From NCBI GenBank assembly GCA_002386405.1, contig DGIP01000074.1, positions 1 to 7,397 of the forward strand: DNA of 7,397 nucleotides. Reading direction: 5' to 3'. Position numbers and translations under genes: made by a program. Below the pieces are notes generated by a model. The model did no database searches. It was not told the origin of the DNA and saw only the letters and a list, made by a program, of their open reading frames with translations. Below, one piece after another: positions 1 to 6,828 of the stretch. This stretch comes from Stenotrophomonas maltophilia (GTDB lineage Bacteria; Pseudomonadota; Gammaproteobacteria; Xanthomonadales; Xanthomonadaceae). How positions within the stretch are numbered: position 1 is the stretch's first letter; every line of letters starts with the position of its first letter.

Positions 1-290
1 CTGAAGAATGGGTCCACGTCATCCCCGGCAGTGTTGAATGCCAGCGGCGCCGGGTCCTGCCAGCGGCCGTCGCGCAGCGTGGCCTGCCACAGGTCCCAGC
101 CGCCGGCCCCGCCGGGCCGGTCGCTGGCCCAGACGATGCGCTTGCCATCCGGCGCGATGGTCGCCTGGGCCTCGTTGGCCTTGGTCGACACCACCCCCAT
201 GCCTTCGATGCCGAACTCGGAAAGCGCCATCGCGCCCGGTGCGGAGAGTAAACTCAGGCTCAGCGCGAGCAGAGACAAGGGAGTGCGCAT
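1..290 (-). CDS. PD40/TolB-like beta-propeller exported protein, N-terminal part (runs off the left edge)
   Basis: About 96 codons of the N-terminus are visible; the C-terminus lies beyond position 1. Residues 1-22 form a signal peptide: basic MRTP start, Leu/Ser-rich core, then AMA with likely signal peptidase I cleavage after Ala22, so the protein is probably periplasmic or envelope-exposed. From about residue 38 it reads [20 protein letters not shown], followed by a Gly-rich turn, [15 protein letters not shown] and a D-x-D-PFF segment. This is the blade pattern of WD40-like PD40 repeats (SPDG-x-R-x-x-F/W-x-S-D-R). Proteins with this fold include TolB, OmpA-associated propellers and peptidase-associated propellers. 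Which one this is cannot be told without the rest. The ATG at 288-290 is preceded by a GGAAG Shine-Dalgarno five bases upstream. It is transcribed divergently from aroE across a 54-bp gap. Confidence 0.8.
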   Translation of the reverse strand, partial: MRTPLSLLALSLSLLSAPGAMALSEFGIEGMGVVSTKANEAQATIAPDGKRIVWASDRPGGAGGWDLWQATLRDGRWQDPAPLAFNTAGDDVDPFF

Positions 291-344
291 AGTCGCTTCC
301 ATTGGGGTTTGCGTTTCAATCCAGGCCCGGAGTTTAAGACACCC

Positions 345-1187
345 ATGACCGCCCGTTACGCCGTATTCGGCCAGCCCATCGCCCACTCGCAGTCGCCGCA
401 CATCCATGCCGCGTTCGCCCGCCAGGAGGGCATCGCGCTGGATTACCGCGCCATTGAAGCGGCACCGGCCGATTTCCCGGCCGCGCTGGAGGCGTTCGCC
501 GCCGACGGTGGCGTGGGCGCCAACGTCACCGCACCGCTGAAGGAAATCGCCTTCGGGTTGTGCAGGACGTTCACCTCACGCGCCAAGCTGGCCGGTTCGG
601 TCAACACGCTGCTGCGCAAGGGCGACTACTGGCACGGCGACACCACCGATGGCGTGGGCCTGGTGCGTGACCTCACCGACCGCCACAGCCTCGACCTGCG
701 CGGCCGCCGCGTGCTGCTGCTCGGCGCCGGTGGCTCGGCACGCAGCGTGGCCCCGGCCCTGCTGGATGCCGGCATCCGCGAACTGGTGGTGGTCAACCGC
801 ACCCCCGAGCGTGCCGACGAGCTGAGCGATGCGATCGGCGAGCCCGGCCGCGTGCTGACCCAGTACTGGGACCGCATGGACGAACTTGGCGACTTCGAGC
901 TGATCGTCAACGCCACCTCTGCGGGCCGTGATCGCGATGAAGAGTTCAAGCTGCCGCTGTCGCTGGTCAACAGCATGACCACCGCCGTGGACCTGAATTA
1001 CGGGGAAGCCTCCTTCGCCTTCCTGGCCTGGGCCCGCGCCGCACAGTGCCGCAACATGGTGGATGGCCTGGGCATGCTGGTCGAGCAGGCTGCCACCAGC
1101 TTCCAGCAGTGGCACGAAGTGCGCCCGGAAACCGACCCGGTCTATGCCGAGCTGCGCGCGAAGAACGCGCTGGCGGGTGAAGAGTGA
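345..1187 (+). CDS. aroE: Shikimate dehydrogenase (NADP+)
   Basis: AroE reversibly reduces 3-dehydroshikimate to shikimate with NADPH, the fourth step of the cytoplasmic chorismate pathway. The 280-residue product is close to E. coli AroE (272). Visible motifs in order: [11 protein letters not shown] (8-18) with Ser15 and Ser17 for the shikimate carboxylate; [10 protein letters not shown] (58-67) with catalytic Lys66; AGSVNTL (83-89) with Asn87; GDTTDGVG (98-105) with catalytic Asp102; the dinucleotide loop GAGGSAR (127-133); NRTPERA (151-157), the N-R-T-x-x-R signature of NADP preference; and [10 protein letters not shown] (240-249) with Gln248. All catalytic residues are present. The ATG at 345 places the first motif as in the family; an in-frame TTG at 309 would only add a non-conserved extension. 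Only a weak GGAG lies 12 bases upstream of the ATG. The next gene begins at or within the stop codon, suggesting a two-gene transcript. Confidence 0.97.
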   Translation: MTARYAVFGQPIAHSQSPHIHAAFARQEGIALDYRAIEAAPADFPAALEAFAADGGVGANVTAPLKEIAFGLCRTFTSRAKLAGSVNTLLRKGDYWHGDTTDGVGLVRDLTDRHSLDLRGRRVLLLGAGGSARSVAPALLDAGIRELVVVNRTPERADELSDAIGEPGRVLTQYWDRMDELGDFELIVNATSAGRDRDEEFKLPLSLVNSMTTAVDLNYGEASFAFLAWARAAQCRNMVDGLGMLVEQAATSFQQWHEVRPETDPVYAELRAKNALAGEE

Positions 1188-1189
1188 AC

Positions 1190-1534
1190 ATGGACCTGCT
1201 GCTCAGCCTGCTGGGCATGGCCGCGCTGCGCCTGCCGGTGCTGATCGCGCTGGCGGTATCGCTGGTGTGGGTGGTGGATGCCCCGCGCGGCACCATCCGC
1301 AGCGTGGCGCTGTGGTCGCTGGCGCTGTTGCTGCTGGCCAGCCTGGCCGGGCTGGCCCTCAACGTCGTGCCGACCTGGCTGGTCCAGCGTGGCGAGTACG
1401 GCAACGTGCAGATGCTGTCGTGGCTGCTGCGCGGGGGCCACTTCCTCATCGGCCTGGTGGATGCGCTGGGCACGGTGCTGCTGGTGTGGGCGATGACCCG
1501 CGCGCTGCGCAACCGCACCGCCCCGGCGGCCTGA
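1190..1534 (+). CDS. Small membrane protein with three predicted helices, function unknown
   Basis: I do not recognise a named family. The 114-residue product has three hydrophobic stretches, roughly residues 5-29, 38-63 and 83-104, joined by short loops, and a basic C-terminal tail (TRALRNRTAPAA), so it is probably an inner-membrane protein. Arg-rich segments after helix 1 (around 33-37) and at the C-terminus suggest these ends face the cytoplasm, although three helices make the topology uncertain. Two starts are possible. GTG at 1184 overlaps the aroE stop by four bases (GTGA). ATG at 1190 sits two bases after that stop, with GAAGAG just upstream as a ribosome binding site; I prefer the ATG. 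Either way translation is coupled to aroE. No cysteine, metal-binding or enzymatic motif is apparent. Codon use matches its neighbours, so it is probably a real lineage-specific gene. Confidence 0.75.
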   Translation: MDLLLSLLGMAALRLPVLIALAVSLVWVVDAPRGTIRSVALWSLALLLLASLAGLALNVVPTWLVQRGEYGNVQMLSWLLRGGHFLIGLVDALGTVLLVWAMTRALRNRTAPAA

Positions 1535-1561
1535 GCGGGCGACCCCGGTCACGGAACTGAA

Positions 1562-1585
1562 CCGGCGCGGAAAACTCCGCGCCGG
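1562..1585. other. Perfect 10-bp hairpin between the aroE group and dinG
   Basis: CCGGCGCGGA at 1562-1571 is exactly complementary to TCCGCGCCGG at 1576-1585, with the four-base loop AAAC. It lies 27 bp after the stop of the small membrane protein gene and 56 bp before the dinG start. Neither side carries a run of T, so it does not fit a canonical intrinsic terminator on either strand. It could still act as a T-tract-poor terminator, a 3'-end stabiliser, or part of the dinG leader if transcription reads through. Confidence 0.55.
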
Positions 1586-1601
1586 CCGCAGGCCCCGGGC
1601 A

Positions 1602-1610
1602 TGAGAAAAT
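1602..1610 (+). promoter_or_regulatory. Possible extended -10 promoter element for dinG
   Basis: TGAGAAAAT (1602-1610) resembles an extended -10 (TGn followed by GAAAAT) and is the most A/T-rich spot in an otherwise GC-rich gap. It would start transcription near 1617, about 25 bp before the dinG GTG. No good -35 hexamer is seen upstream. This is a weak assignment based on inspection alone. Confidence 0.25.
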
Positions 1611-1641
1611 ACCCGCCTGATCCAGGCAGGACCTCCCCGGC

Positions 1642-3744
1642 GTGACCGAAAAAGTTGAAGCCCCGCGTGCGCTGAACGACGAGCTCAAGACCGTCATCCG
1701 CGATGCCTACGCCAAGCTGCAGGCCAATACCCCCGGCTTCAGCACGCGGCGTTCGCAGAGCCAGATGATCGGCGTGGTCTCGCGTGCGCTGTCGCAGAGC
1801 GGCGGGGTAGGCGTGGTCGAAGCGCCCACCGGCGTGGGCAAGAGCCTGGGCTACCTCACCGCCGGCGTGCCGATCGCGCTGGCCACCAAGAAGAAGCTGG
1901 TGATCAGCACCGGCACCGTGGCGCTGCAGTCGCAGCTGGTCGAGCGCGACATCCCGAACTTCCTCAAGGCCACCGGTCTGGAGGCCACCGTGGCGCTGGC
2001 CAAGGGCCGCACCCGCTACCTGTGCACGCGCAACGCCGCCGAAGCGCATGGCGATGGCGCGCAGGAAGGCATGTTCGAGGACGAACAGCCACTGTTCGAC
2101 CGCCCGCTGGCGCCGATCGAAATGGACCTGGCGCAGAAGCTGAGCAGGGATTTCGTCGAAGGCCGCTGGAACGGCGACTTGGACAACGCGCCGGATACCA
2201 TCAGTCCCTCGCTGCGTTCGCGCATCACCACCCCGGCGTCGGGCTGCGCGGGCCGCAAGTGCGCCTACTCGGCGCAGTGCGCGGTGCTGCGCGCACGCAA
2301 CACCGTGCGCGATGCGCAGATCGTGGTGACCAACCACGCGTTGCTGCTGTCGGCGCTCTCCATTGGCGAAAGCGACAACGGCCAGCCGCTGATCGCACCG
2401 CCCTCGGACATGCTGCTGGTGCTCGACGAAGGCCACCACATCGGCAACGTCGCCATTGACCAGGGCGCGGCCAGCCTGGCCCTGGATGAAATGGCCAAGC
2501 GCACCGGCCGCCTGCAGATCCTGATTGCCGCCGCCTACCGCGCGGTGGACAAGGACAAGCTGGGCAACCTGCTGCCCAACGAAGCCATCGACGTGGCGGC
2601 GCGGGTCAGCAAGCAGCTGCGCGCGTTCCGCGATGTGATCGACCGCAGCTGGCAACCGGACCCGACCGCGCAGGAGCCGATGTGGCGCGCGCCAAACGGG
2701 CGCCTGCCGGACATCTGGATGGCCGACATCGAAGCGCTGGCCGACGATACCCGCGCGCTGTTCAACTGGGCCCACGCCGCACAATCCCAGGTGGCCAAGG
2801 GCAAGCCCGAAGACGCCGCGCGCGAGCGCCTGCAGCGCACGCTGGGCATGGCGCTGGAAATGATCGAACAGCAGCACAACCTGTGGACCGCCTGGCGCCG
2901 CGAAGACAAGGACGGCCAGCCGCCGTTCGCGCGCTGGGTGACGCTGTCGCGCGATGGCGACCTGATCCTGCACGGCTCGCCCGTGTCGGCCGCCAACGTG
3001 CTGCGCAAGCTGCTGTGGGACGAAGTGGATTCGGTGGTGATGACCTCGGCCACGCTCACCGGCGGCGGCGATTTCCAGGCGCTGGCGATTGATAACGGCA
3101 TTCCCAACGAAGCCGAGATGGTCTCGCTGGCCTCGCCGTTCGACCTGCCCAACCAGGCCGAGCTGATCGTGCCCAATTTCCCGGTCACCCCGGACGACCG
3201 CGAGCGGCACCCGAAGGAAGTCGCCAAGTACCTGGTCAAGGAACTGGACTGGAGCAAGGGCAGCATCGTGCTGTTCACCTCGCGCTGGAAGATGGAAAAA
3301 GTGGCCGAGCTGATGCCGGCCGCGCAGCGCAAGCAGGTGCTGGTGCAGGGCGAAACGGCGAAGCAGAAGATGATCGACGAGCACCTGCGGCGCACCTCGG
3401 CGGGCGAGGGCTCGGTGCTGTTCGGGCTGAATTCGTTCGGCGAAGGCCTGGACCTGCCTGGCGAAGCCTGCACCACGGTGGTGATCACCCAGGTACCGTT
3501 CGCGGTGCCGACCGATCCGCAGACCTCCACCCTGAGCGAATGGTTTGAAAGCCGCGGGTTGAACGCCTTCAACCTGATCGCCATCCCGCACGCCCTGCGC
3601 ACGCTGACCCAGTTCGCCGGCCGCCTGATCCGCACCTCCACCGACACCGGCCGCGTGATCATCCTCGACTCGCGCCTGATCAGCCGCCGCTACGGCAAGC
3701 GCATCATCGACGCGTTGCCGCCGTTCAAGCGGGTCATCGGCTGA
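1642..3744 (+). CDS. dinG: DinG-type iron-sulfur ATP-dependent DNA helicase
   Basis: This is a superfamily 2, XPD-like 5'-3' helicase that unwinds forked DNA, D-loops and R-loops during repair and replication-transcription conflicts. Its 700 residues compare with 716 in E. coli DinG. Visible in order: a Q-motif-like RRSQSQM (36-42); Walker A EAPTGVGKS (60-68); STGT at 89-92; four cluster cysteines Cys128, Cys202, Cys207 and Cys213; NHALLL after the cluster; Walker B DEGHH (262-266); SAT (469-471); motif V around FGEGLDLPG; and motif VI QFAGRLIR (657-664). The cysteine spacing 74/5/6 equals that of the E. coli DinG cluster ligands, a constant offset of eight, so a [4Fe-4S] cluster is expected. 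The second Walker B residue group has Gly264 where DEAH helicases usually have Ala. The GTG start at 1642 has AGGA ten bases upstream, and no better start exists. E. coli dinG is LexA-regulated; I see no clear LexA box here. YoaA is the nearest alternative family, but the Cys spacing favours DinG. Confidence 0.94.
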   Translation: MTEKVEAPRALNDELKTVIRDAYAKLQANTPGFSTRRSQSQMIGVVSRALSQSGGVGVVEAPTGVGKSLGYLTAGVPIALATKKKLVISTGTVALQSQLVERDIPNFLKATGLEATVALAKGRTRYLCTRNAAEAHGDGAQEGMFEDEQPLFDRPLAPIEMDLAQKLSRDFVEGRWNGDLDNAPDTISPSLRSRITTPASGCAGRKCAYSAQCAVLRARNTVRDAQIVVTNHALLLSALSIGESDNGQPLIAPPSDMLLVLDEGHHIGNVAIDQGAASLALDEMAKRTGRLQILIAAAYRAVDKDKLGNLLPNEAIDVAARVSKQLRAFRDVIDRSWQPDPTAQEPMWRAPNGRLPDIWMADIEALADDTRALFNWAHAAQSQVAKGKPEDAARERLQRTLGMALEMIEQQHNLWTAWRREDKDGQPPFARWVTLSRDGDLILHGSPVSAANVLRKLLWDEVDSVVMTSATLTGGGDFQALAIDNGIPNEAEMVSLASPFDLPNQAELIVPNFPVTPDDRERHPKEVAKYLVKELDWSKGSIVLFTSRWKMEKVAELMPAAQRKQVLVQGETAKQKMIDEHLRRTSAGEGSVLFGLNSFGEGLDLPGEACTTVVITQVPFAVPTDPQTSTLSEWFESRGLNAFNLIAIPHALRTLTQFAGRLIRTSTDTGRVIILDSRLISRRYGKRIIDALPPFKRVIG

Positions 3745-3757
3745 CGGGCATCCCGTG

Positions 3758-3817
3758 GGACACGCATGGCGTGTCGCTACGTGGTCAACGGTGCGTAGGG
3801 ACACGCCATGCGTGTCC
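3758..3817. repeat. Inverted pair of GTAG-type palindromic REP elements (SMAG-like)
   Basis: The first unit (3758-3780) holds a 7-bp hairpin, GACACGC / GCGTGTC with loop ATG, and ends in CTAC. The second (3795-3817) begins with GTAG and forms an 8-bp hairpin, GGACACGC / GCGTGTCC with loop CAT. The two 23-bp units are inverted copies with a single mismatch (position 3776 against 3799), separated by 14 bp. A GTAG head followed by a stem-loop is the hallmark of the SMAG family of REP sequences described in Stenotrophomonas maltophilia, which REP-associated tyrosine transposases are thought to disperse. No such transposase lies in the window. The pair fills the gap between convergent dinG and the DUF418 gene, 13 bp from each stop codon, where it could serve as a bidirectional transcription end or mRNA 3'-end stabiliser. 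Assignment to a SMAG subfamily is from memory of the consensus. Confidence 0.85.
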
Positions 3818-3829
3818 AGCGCGGTGAAT

Positions 3830-4993
3830 CTACGCGCGACGCATCGGCAGCCGCTTACCATCCCCCAGGCTGCGCCACAGCCACTCCGCCGGGCCGAAGT
3901 AGTACCGCTGCAGCCACCACGCACTCAGCCACAGCTGCAGCGGAAACACGATGGCCGCCACCAGCAGCACCGGCCACAGGCCCTGCGAGGGACCGATGCC
4001 AGCCCCGAACCCGGCAAACAGCGGCACGCACACCAGGCTCTGCAGCAGGTAGTTGCTCAGCGTCATGCGCCCGGCCGGCACCAGCACACGCAACCCGCGC
4101 TCGGCCCACGGCCGCAGGTACAGCAGCGCGAACCCGCAGGCGATGGCGATGCCCAGCGCCAGCGGCGCCGCCCGGTAGCTCACCCGCAGGAGATAGCCCG
4201 GCACCCCCTCGCGCAGCAGTGGCCATTCGGCCTTCATCGTCGGCGCAGCGGCCTCGATGCACAGAAACATCAATCCAACCACTGTGCCACCCACGCACAG
4301 GCCCCACAGCAGCGGCAGGTGCTGTTCGGGGCGCTGTAACAGCCCCCGGCGCCCTGCCCAGTAGCCCAGCAGGAAGCGGCCCAGCACGAACAGCAGCAGC
4401 GCCCAGTTGGTCAGCCGCACCCACCCTCCCAGCACCAGGTTCTGCCACCACGCCTGCCAGAGCGTGCCACGGGACAGGGCTTCGAACGCATTTCCATACA
4501 TCTGCGCACGCGACGCCAGCGTCATCACCCACTCGCGCATCCACGGCGACAGCAGCGGCGGCAGGAACAGCGCGAACACCAGCCCGGCAAGCACCAGCCC
4601 GCGGTTGCCCAGATGCCGGAACAACGGAAGCAGAAGGCCCACCAGCGCATAGGTCAGCAGGATGTCGCCCCACCACAGCACCGTGGCGTGCAGCAGCCCG
4701 ATCAGTGCCAACGCGCCCATCCGGCGCAGGTGCGGAACCACCCCAGGGCGCATTTCCATCTGCATCGCAAAGCCCATGCCGAACAGCAGCGAGAAGATCG
4801 TCACCGCCTTCATATCCACCAGCCAGCCCATCCCGGTGCGCAGCGCATGATCCAGCGCAGCACTCGGCAGCGCCTGCTGCGCGGCCTCATCCAGCAAGGC
4901 ATCCAGCGAATAGAACCGCAGGTTGACCAGGAACACGCCCAGCAGCGCGAACCCGCGCAACGCATCGATCAGCGGTTGGCGGGGCGGTCGCAA
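3830..4993 (-). CDS. DUF418 (YeiB-like) multi-pass inner-membrane protein
   Basis: The 387-residue product matches E. coli YeiB in length and layout. Hydrophobic segments lie near 12-25, 61-79, 92-106, 110-126, 131-148, 195-213, 228-246, 274-294, 311-328 and 339-358. Family signatures are RGFALLGVFLVN (13-24), FSLLFGMGFAMQ (67-78), GDILLTYALVG (109-119), AGRMTLSNYLLQS (307-319) and YYFGPAEWLWRSL (364-376). The last two mark the DUF418 C-terminal domain; the N-terminal part is distantly related to membrane acyltransferase-like families. The molecular function is not established, so a transport or acyl-transfer role would be speculation. The start is TTG at 4991-4993. No ATG or GTG lies between it and the conserved LIDALRG motif, and AAGGTG (5004-4999) sits five bases upstream, inside the end of ilvD. 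With only two bases between the ilvD stop and this TTG, translation is very probably coupled to ilvD. Confidence 0.88.
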   Translation of the reverse strand: MRPPRQPLIDALRGFALLGVFLVNLRFYSLDALLDEAAQQALPSAALDHALRTGMGWLVDMKAVTIFSLLFGMGFAMQMEMRPGVVPHLRRMGALALIGLLHATVLWWGDILLTYALVGLLLPLFRHLGNRGLVLAGLVFALFLPPLLSPWMREWVMTLASRAQMYGNAFEALSRGTLWQAWWQNLVLGGWVRLTNWALLLFVLGRFLLGYWAGRRGLLQRPEQHLPLLWGLCVGGTVVGLMFLCIEAAAPTMKAEWPLLREGVPGYLLRVSYRAAPLALGIAIACGFALLYLRPWAERGLRVLVPAGRMTLSNYLLQSLVCVPLFAGFGAGIGPSQGLWPVLLVAAIVFPLQLWLSAWWLQRYYFGPAEWLWRSLGDGKRLPMRRA

Positions 4994-4995
4994 CG

Positions 4996-6828
4996 CTACA
5001 CCTTGCTCAGATCCCGCACCGCGCCCTTGTCCGCACTGGTCGCCAACAACGCATAGGCCTTGAGCGCGCCGGTCACCTTGCGCGGACGCGCCTCACGGGG
5101 CTTCCACCCCAACGCATCCTGCTCCGCACGGCGCGCCGCCAACGTCGCGGCATCCACCAGCACATCAATCCGCCGCGCCGGAATATCGATCCGGATCCGG
5201 TCGCCATCGCGCACCAATCCAATCGTGCCGCCCGCCGCCGCTTCCGGCGACGCATGCCCGATCGACAGCCCGGACGTACCGCCCGAGAACCGCCCATCGG
5301 TCAGCAGCGCACACTGTTTGCCCAGTCCCTTCGATTTCAGGTAACTGGTCGGGTACAGCATTTCCTGCATGCCCGGTCCACCGCGTGGGCCCTCATAGCG
5401 GATCACCACCACATCGCCCGCGCCCACTTCATCGGCCAGGATGCCCTGTACGGCCGCGTCCTGGCTTTCGAACACCTTCGCATTGCCCTCGAACACGTGG
5501 ATGGACTCATCCACGCCGGCGGTCTTCACCACGCAGCCATCCTCGGCCAGGTTGCCGCGCAGCACCGCCAGCCCACCTTCGGCCGAGTACGCGTGCGCCA
5601 CATCGCGGATGCAGCCATCGGCGCGATCCAGGTCCAGTGACGGCCAGCGCGTGGCCTGGCTGAACGCCACCTGGGTGGGAATGCCGGCCGGGCCGGCACT
5701 GAAGAATTCGTGCACGCCGGCATCGTCGGTCACTGCTACGTCCCAGCGCGCAATCGCGTCGGCCAGGGTGCGGCTGTGCACGGTGGGCACCTCGGTATGC
5801 AGCAGCCCGCCGCGCGCCAGCGACCCCAGGATCGCGAACACGCCACCGGCGCGGTGCACGTCTTCCATGTGGTACTTGGGCGTGTTCGGCGCCACCTTGC
5901 ACAGCTGCGGCACCCGCCGCGACAGCGCATCGATGGCGTGCAGGTCGAAGTCCACTTCGGCTTCCTGCGCGGCCGCCAGCAGGTGCAGGATGGTGTTGGT
6001 GGAACCGCCCATGGCGATATCCAGCGTCATCGCATTCTCGAACGCGGCATGGGTGGCAATGCCGCGCGGCAGCGCCGTGGCATCTTCGCCGCCATACCAG
6101 CGGTGGCACAGCTCCACCACCAGCCGGCCGGCACGGCGGAACAGCTGCTCGCGGTCGGCGTGGGTGGCCAGGGTCGAGCCGTTGCCCGGCAGCGACAGCC
6201 CCAGCGCTTCAGTGAGGCAGTTCATCGAGTTGGCGGTGAACATGCCCGAGCACGACCCGCAGGTAGGACAGGCACTGCGCTCGTACTCGGCGACCTTTTC
6301 ATCGGAGGCGCTGGCGTCGGCGGCGATCACCATCGCATCCACCAGGTCCAGCTTGTGCTCGGCCAGCCGGGTCTTGCCCGCTTCCATCGGCCCGCCGGAC
6401 ACGAACACCACCGGGATGTTCAGCCGCAGCGCGGCCATCAGCATGCCGGGGGTGATCTTGTCGCAGTTGGAAATGCACACCAGCGCATCGGCGCAGTGTG
6501 CGTTGACCATGTACTCCACCGAGTCGGCGATGATCTCGCGGCTGGGCAGCGAATACAGCATGCCGTCGTGGCCCATCGCGATGCCGTCATCCACCGCAAT
6601 GGTGTTGAACTCCTTGGCTACGCCGCCCACCTGTTCGATCTCGCGCGCGACCAGCTGGCCCAGGTCCTTGAGGTGCACGTGGCCGGGCACGAACTGGGTG
6701 AATGAATTGGCGATGGCGATGATCGGCTTGTGGAAGTCGGCATCGGTCATCCCGGTGGCACGCCACAGGGCGCGGGCGCCGGCCATGTTGCGGCCGGCGG
6801 TGGAGGTACGGGAGCGGTATTCAGGCAT
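4996..6828 (-). CDS. ilvD: Dihydroxy-acid dehydratase
   Basis: IlvD dehydrates 2,3-dihydroxy-isovalerate and 2,3-dihydroxy-3-methylvalerate to the 2-oxo acids that precede valine/leucine/pantothenate and isoleucine. It is a cytoplasmic, Mg2+- and Fe-S-dependent enzyme. The 610 residues (E. coli 616) begin [20 protein letters not shown], as in the family. Key residues seen: Asp81 in VDDGIAMGH (Mg); Cys122-Asp123-Lys124 in [10 protein letters not shown] (cluster, Mg, carbamylated Lys); Cys193 in [11 protein letters not shown] (cluster); Glu489 in [10 protein letters not shown] (Mg); and Ser515 in GRFSGGTSG (catalytic base). The C-terminus [13 protein letters not shown] matches E. coli with a slightly shorter end. 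ATG at 6828 is chosen by homology. An in-frame TTG at 6906 would add 26 non-conserved residues. No convincing Shine-Dalgarno precedes the ATG, which is odd beside the good one used by the gene that follows. The leader upstream contains a hairpin with a T-tract. ilvD stands apart from other ilv genes in this window and is first in an operon with the DUF418 gene. Confidence 0.97.
   Translation of the reverse strand: MPEYRSRTSTAGRNMAGARALWRATGMTDADFHKPIIAIANSFTQFVPGHVHLKDLGQLVAREIEQVGGVAKEFNTIAVDDGIAMGHDGMLYSLPSREIIADSVEYMVNAHCADALVCISNCDKITPGMLMAALRLNIPVVFVSGGPMEAGKTRLAEHKLDLVDAMVIAADASASDEKVAEYERSACPTCGSCSGMFTANSMNCLTEALGLSLPGNGSTLATHADREQLFRRAGRLVVELCHRWYGGEDATALPRGIATHAAFENAMTLDIAMGGSTNTILHLLAAAQEAEVDFDLHAIDALSRRVPQLCKVAPNTPKYHMEDVHRAGGVFAILGSLARGGLLHTEVPTVHSRTLADAIARWDVAVTDDAGVHEFFSAGPAGIPTQVAFSQATRWPSLDLDRADGCIRDVAHAYSAEGGLAVLRGNLAEDGCVVKTAGVDESIHVFEGNAKVFESQDAAVQGILADEVGAGDVVVIRYEGPRGGPGMQEMLYPTSYLKSKGLGKQCALLTDGRFSGGTSGLSIGHASPEAAAGGTIGLVRDGDRIRIDIPARRIDVLVDAATLAARRAEQDALGWKPREARPRKVTGALKAYALLATSADKGAVRDLSKV
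4999..5004 (-). promoter_or_regulatory. Shine-Dalgarno for the TTG-started DUF418 gene, inside the end of ilvD
   Basis: AAGGTG read on the minus strand lies in the last two sense codons of ilvD (Lys-Val). Five bases (TAGCG, including the ilvD stop) separate it from the TTG at 4993. It decides the start of the DUF418 gene and supports translational coupling. Confidence 0.65.

Noticed and set aside
1562..1585. The dinG-upstream hairpin as another SMAG/REP copy
   Set aside because: It lacks the GTAG/CTAC flank and shares no stem sequence with the pair at 3758-3817.
1535..1641. LexA operator for dinG
   Set aside because: No CTG-N10-CAG box of the E. coli type with an A/T-rich centre is visible in the gap. 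Xanthomonad LexA sites differ and I cannot exclude one, but nothing stands out.
1601..1645. 14-codon ORF (ATG at 1601) whose TGA overlaps the dinG GTG start
   Set aside because: It overlaps the only plausible -10 element and would lie partly upstream of the transcript start. It has no ribosome binding site, and the overlap is likely chance.
1549..3924. Very long open frame (791 codons) on the minus strand, antisense to dinG
   Set aside because: The plus-strand frame has all helicase motifs in order. The antisense frame is Arg/Gln/His/Gly-rich without recognisable domains, the usual mirror of a GC-rich gene with G/C at third positions.
3808..4926. Plus-strand open frame (372 codons) antisense to the DUF418 gene
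   Set aside because: Its composition is almost entirely Ala/Pro/Arg/Thr/Ser, typical of a shadow frame, and it starts inside the REP repeat. The minus-strand DUF418 signatures are clear.
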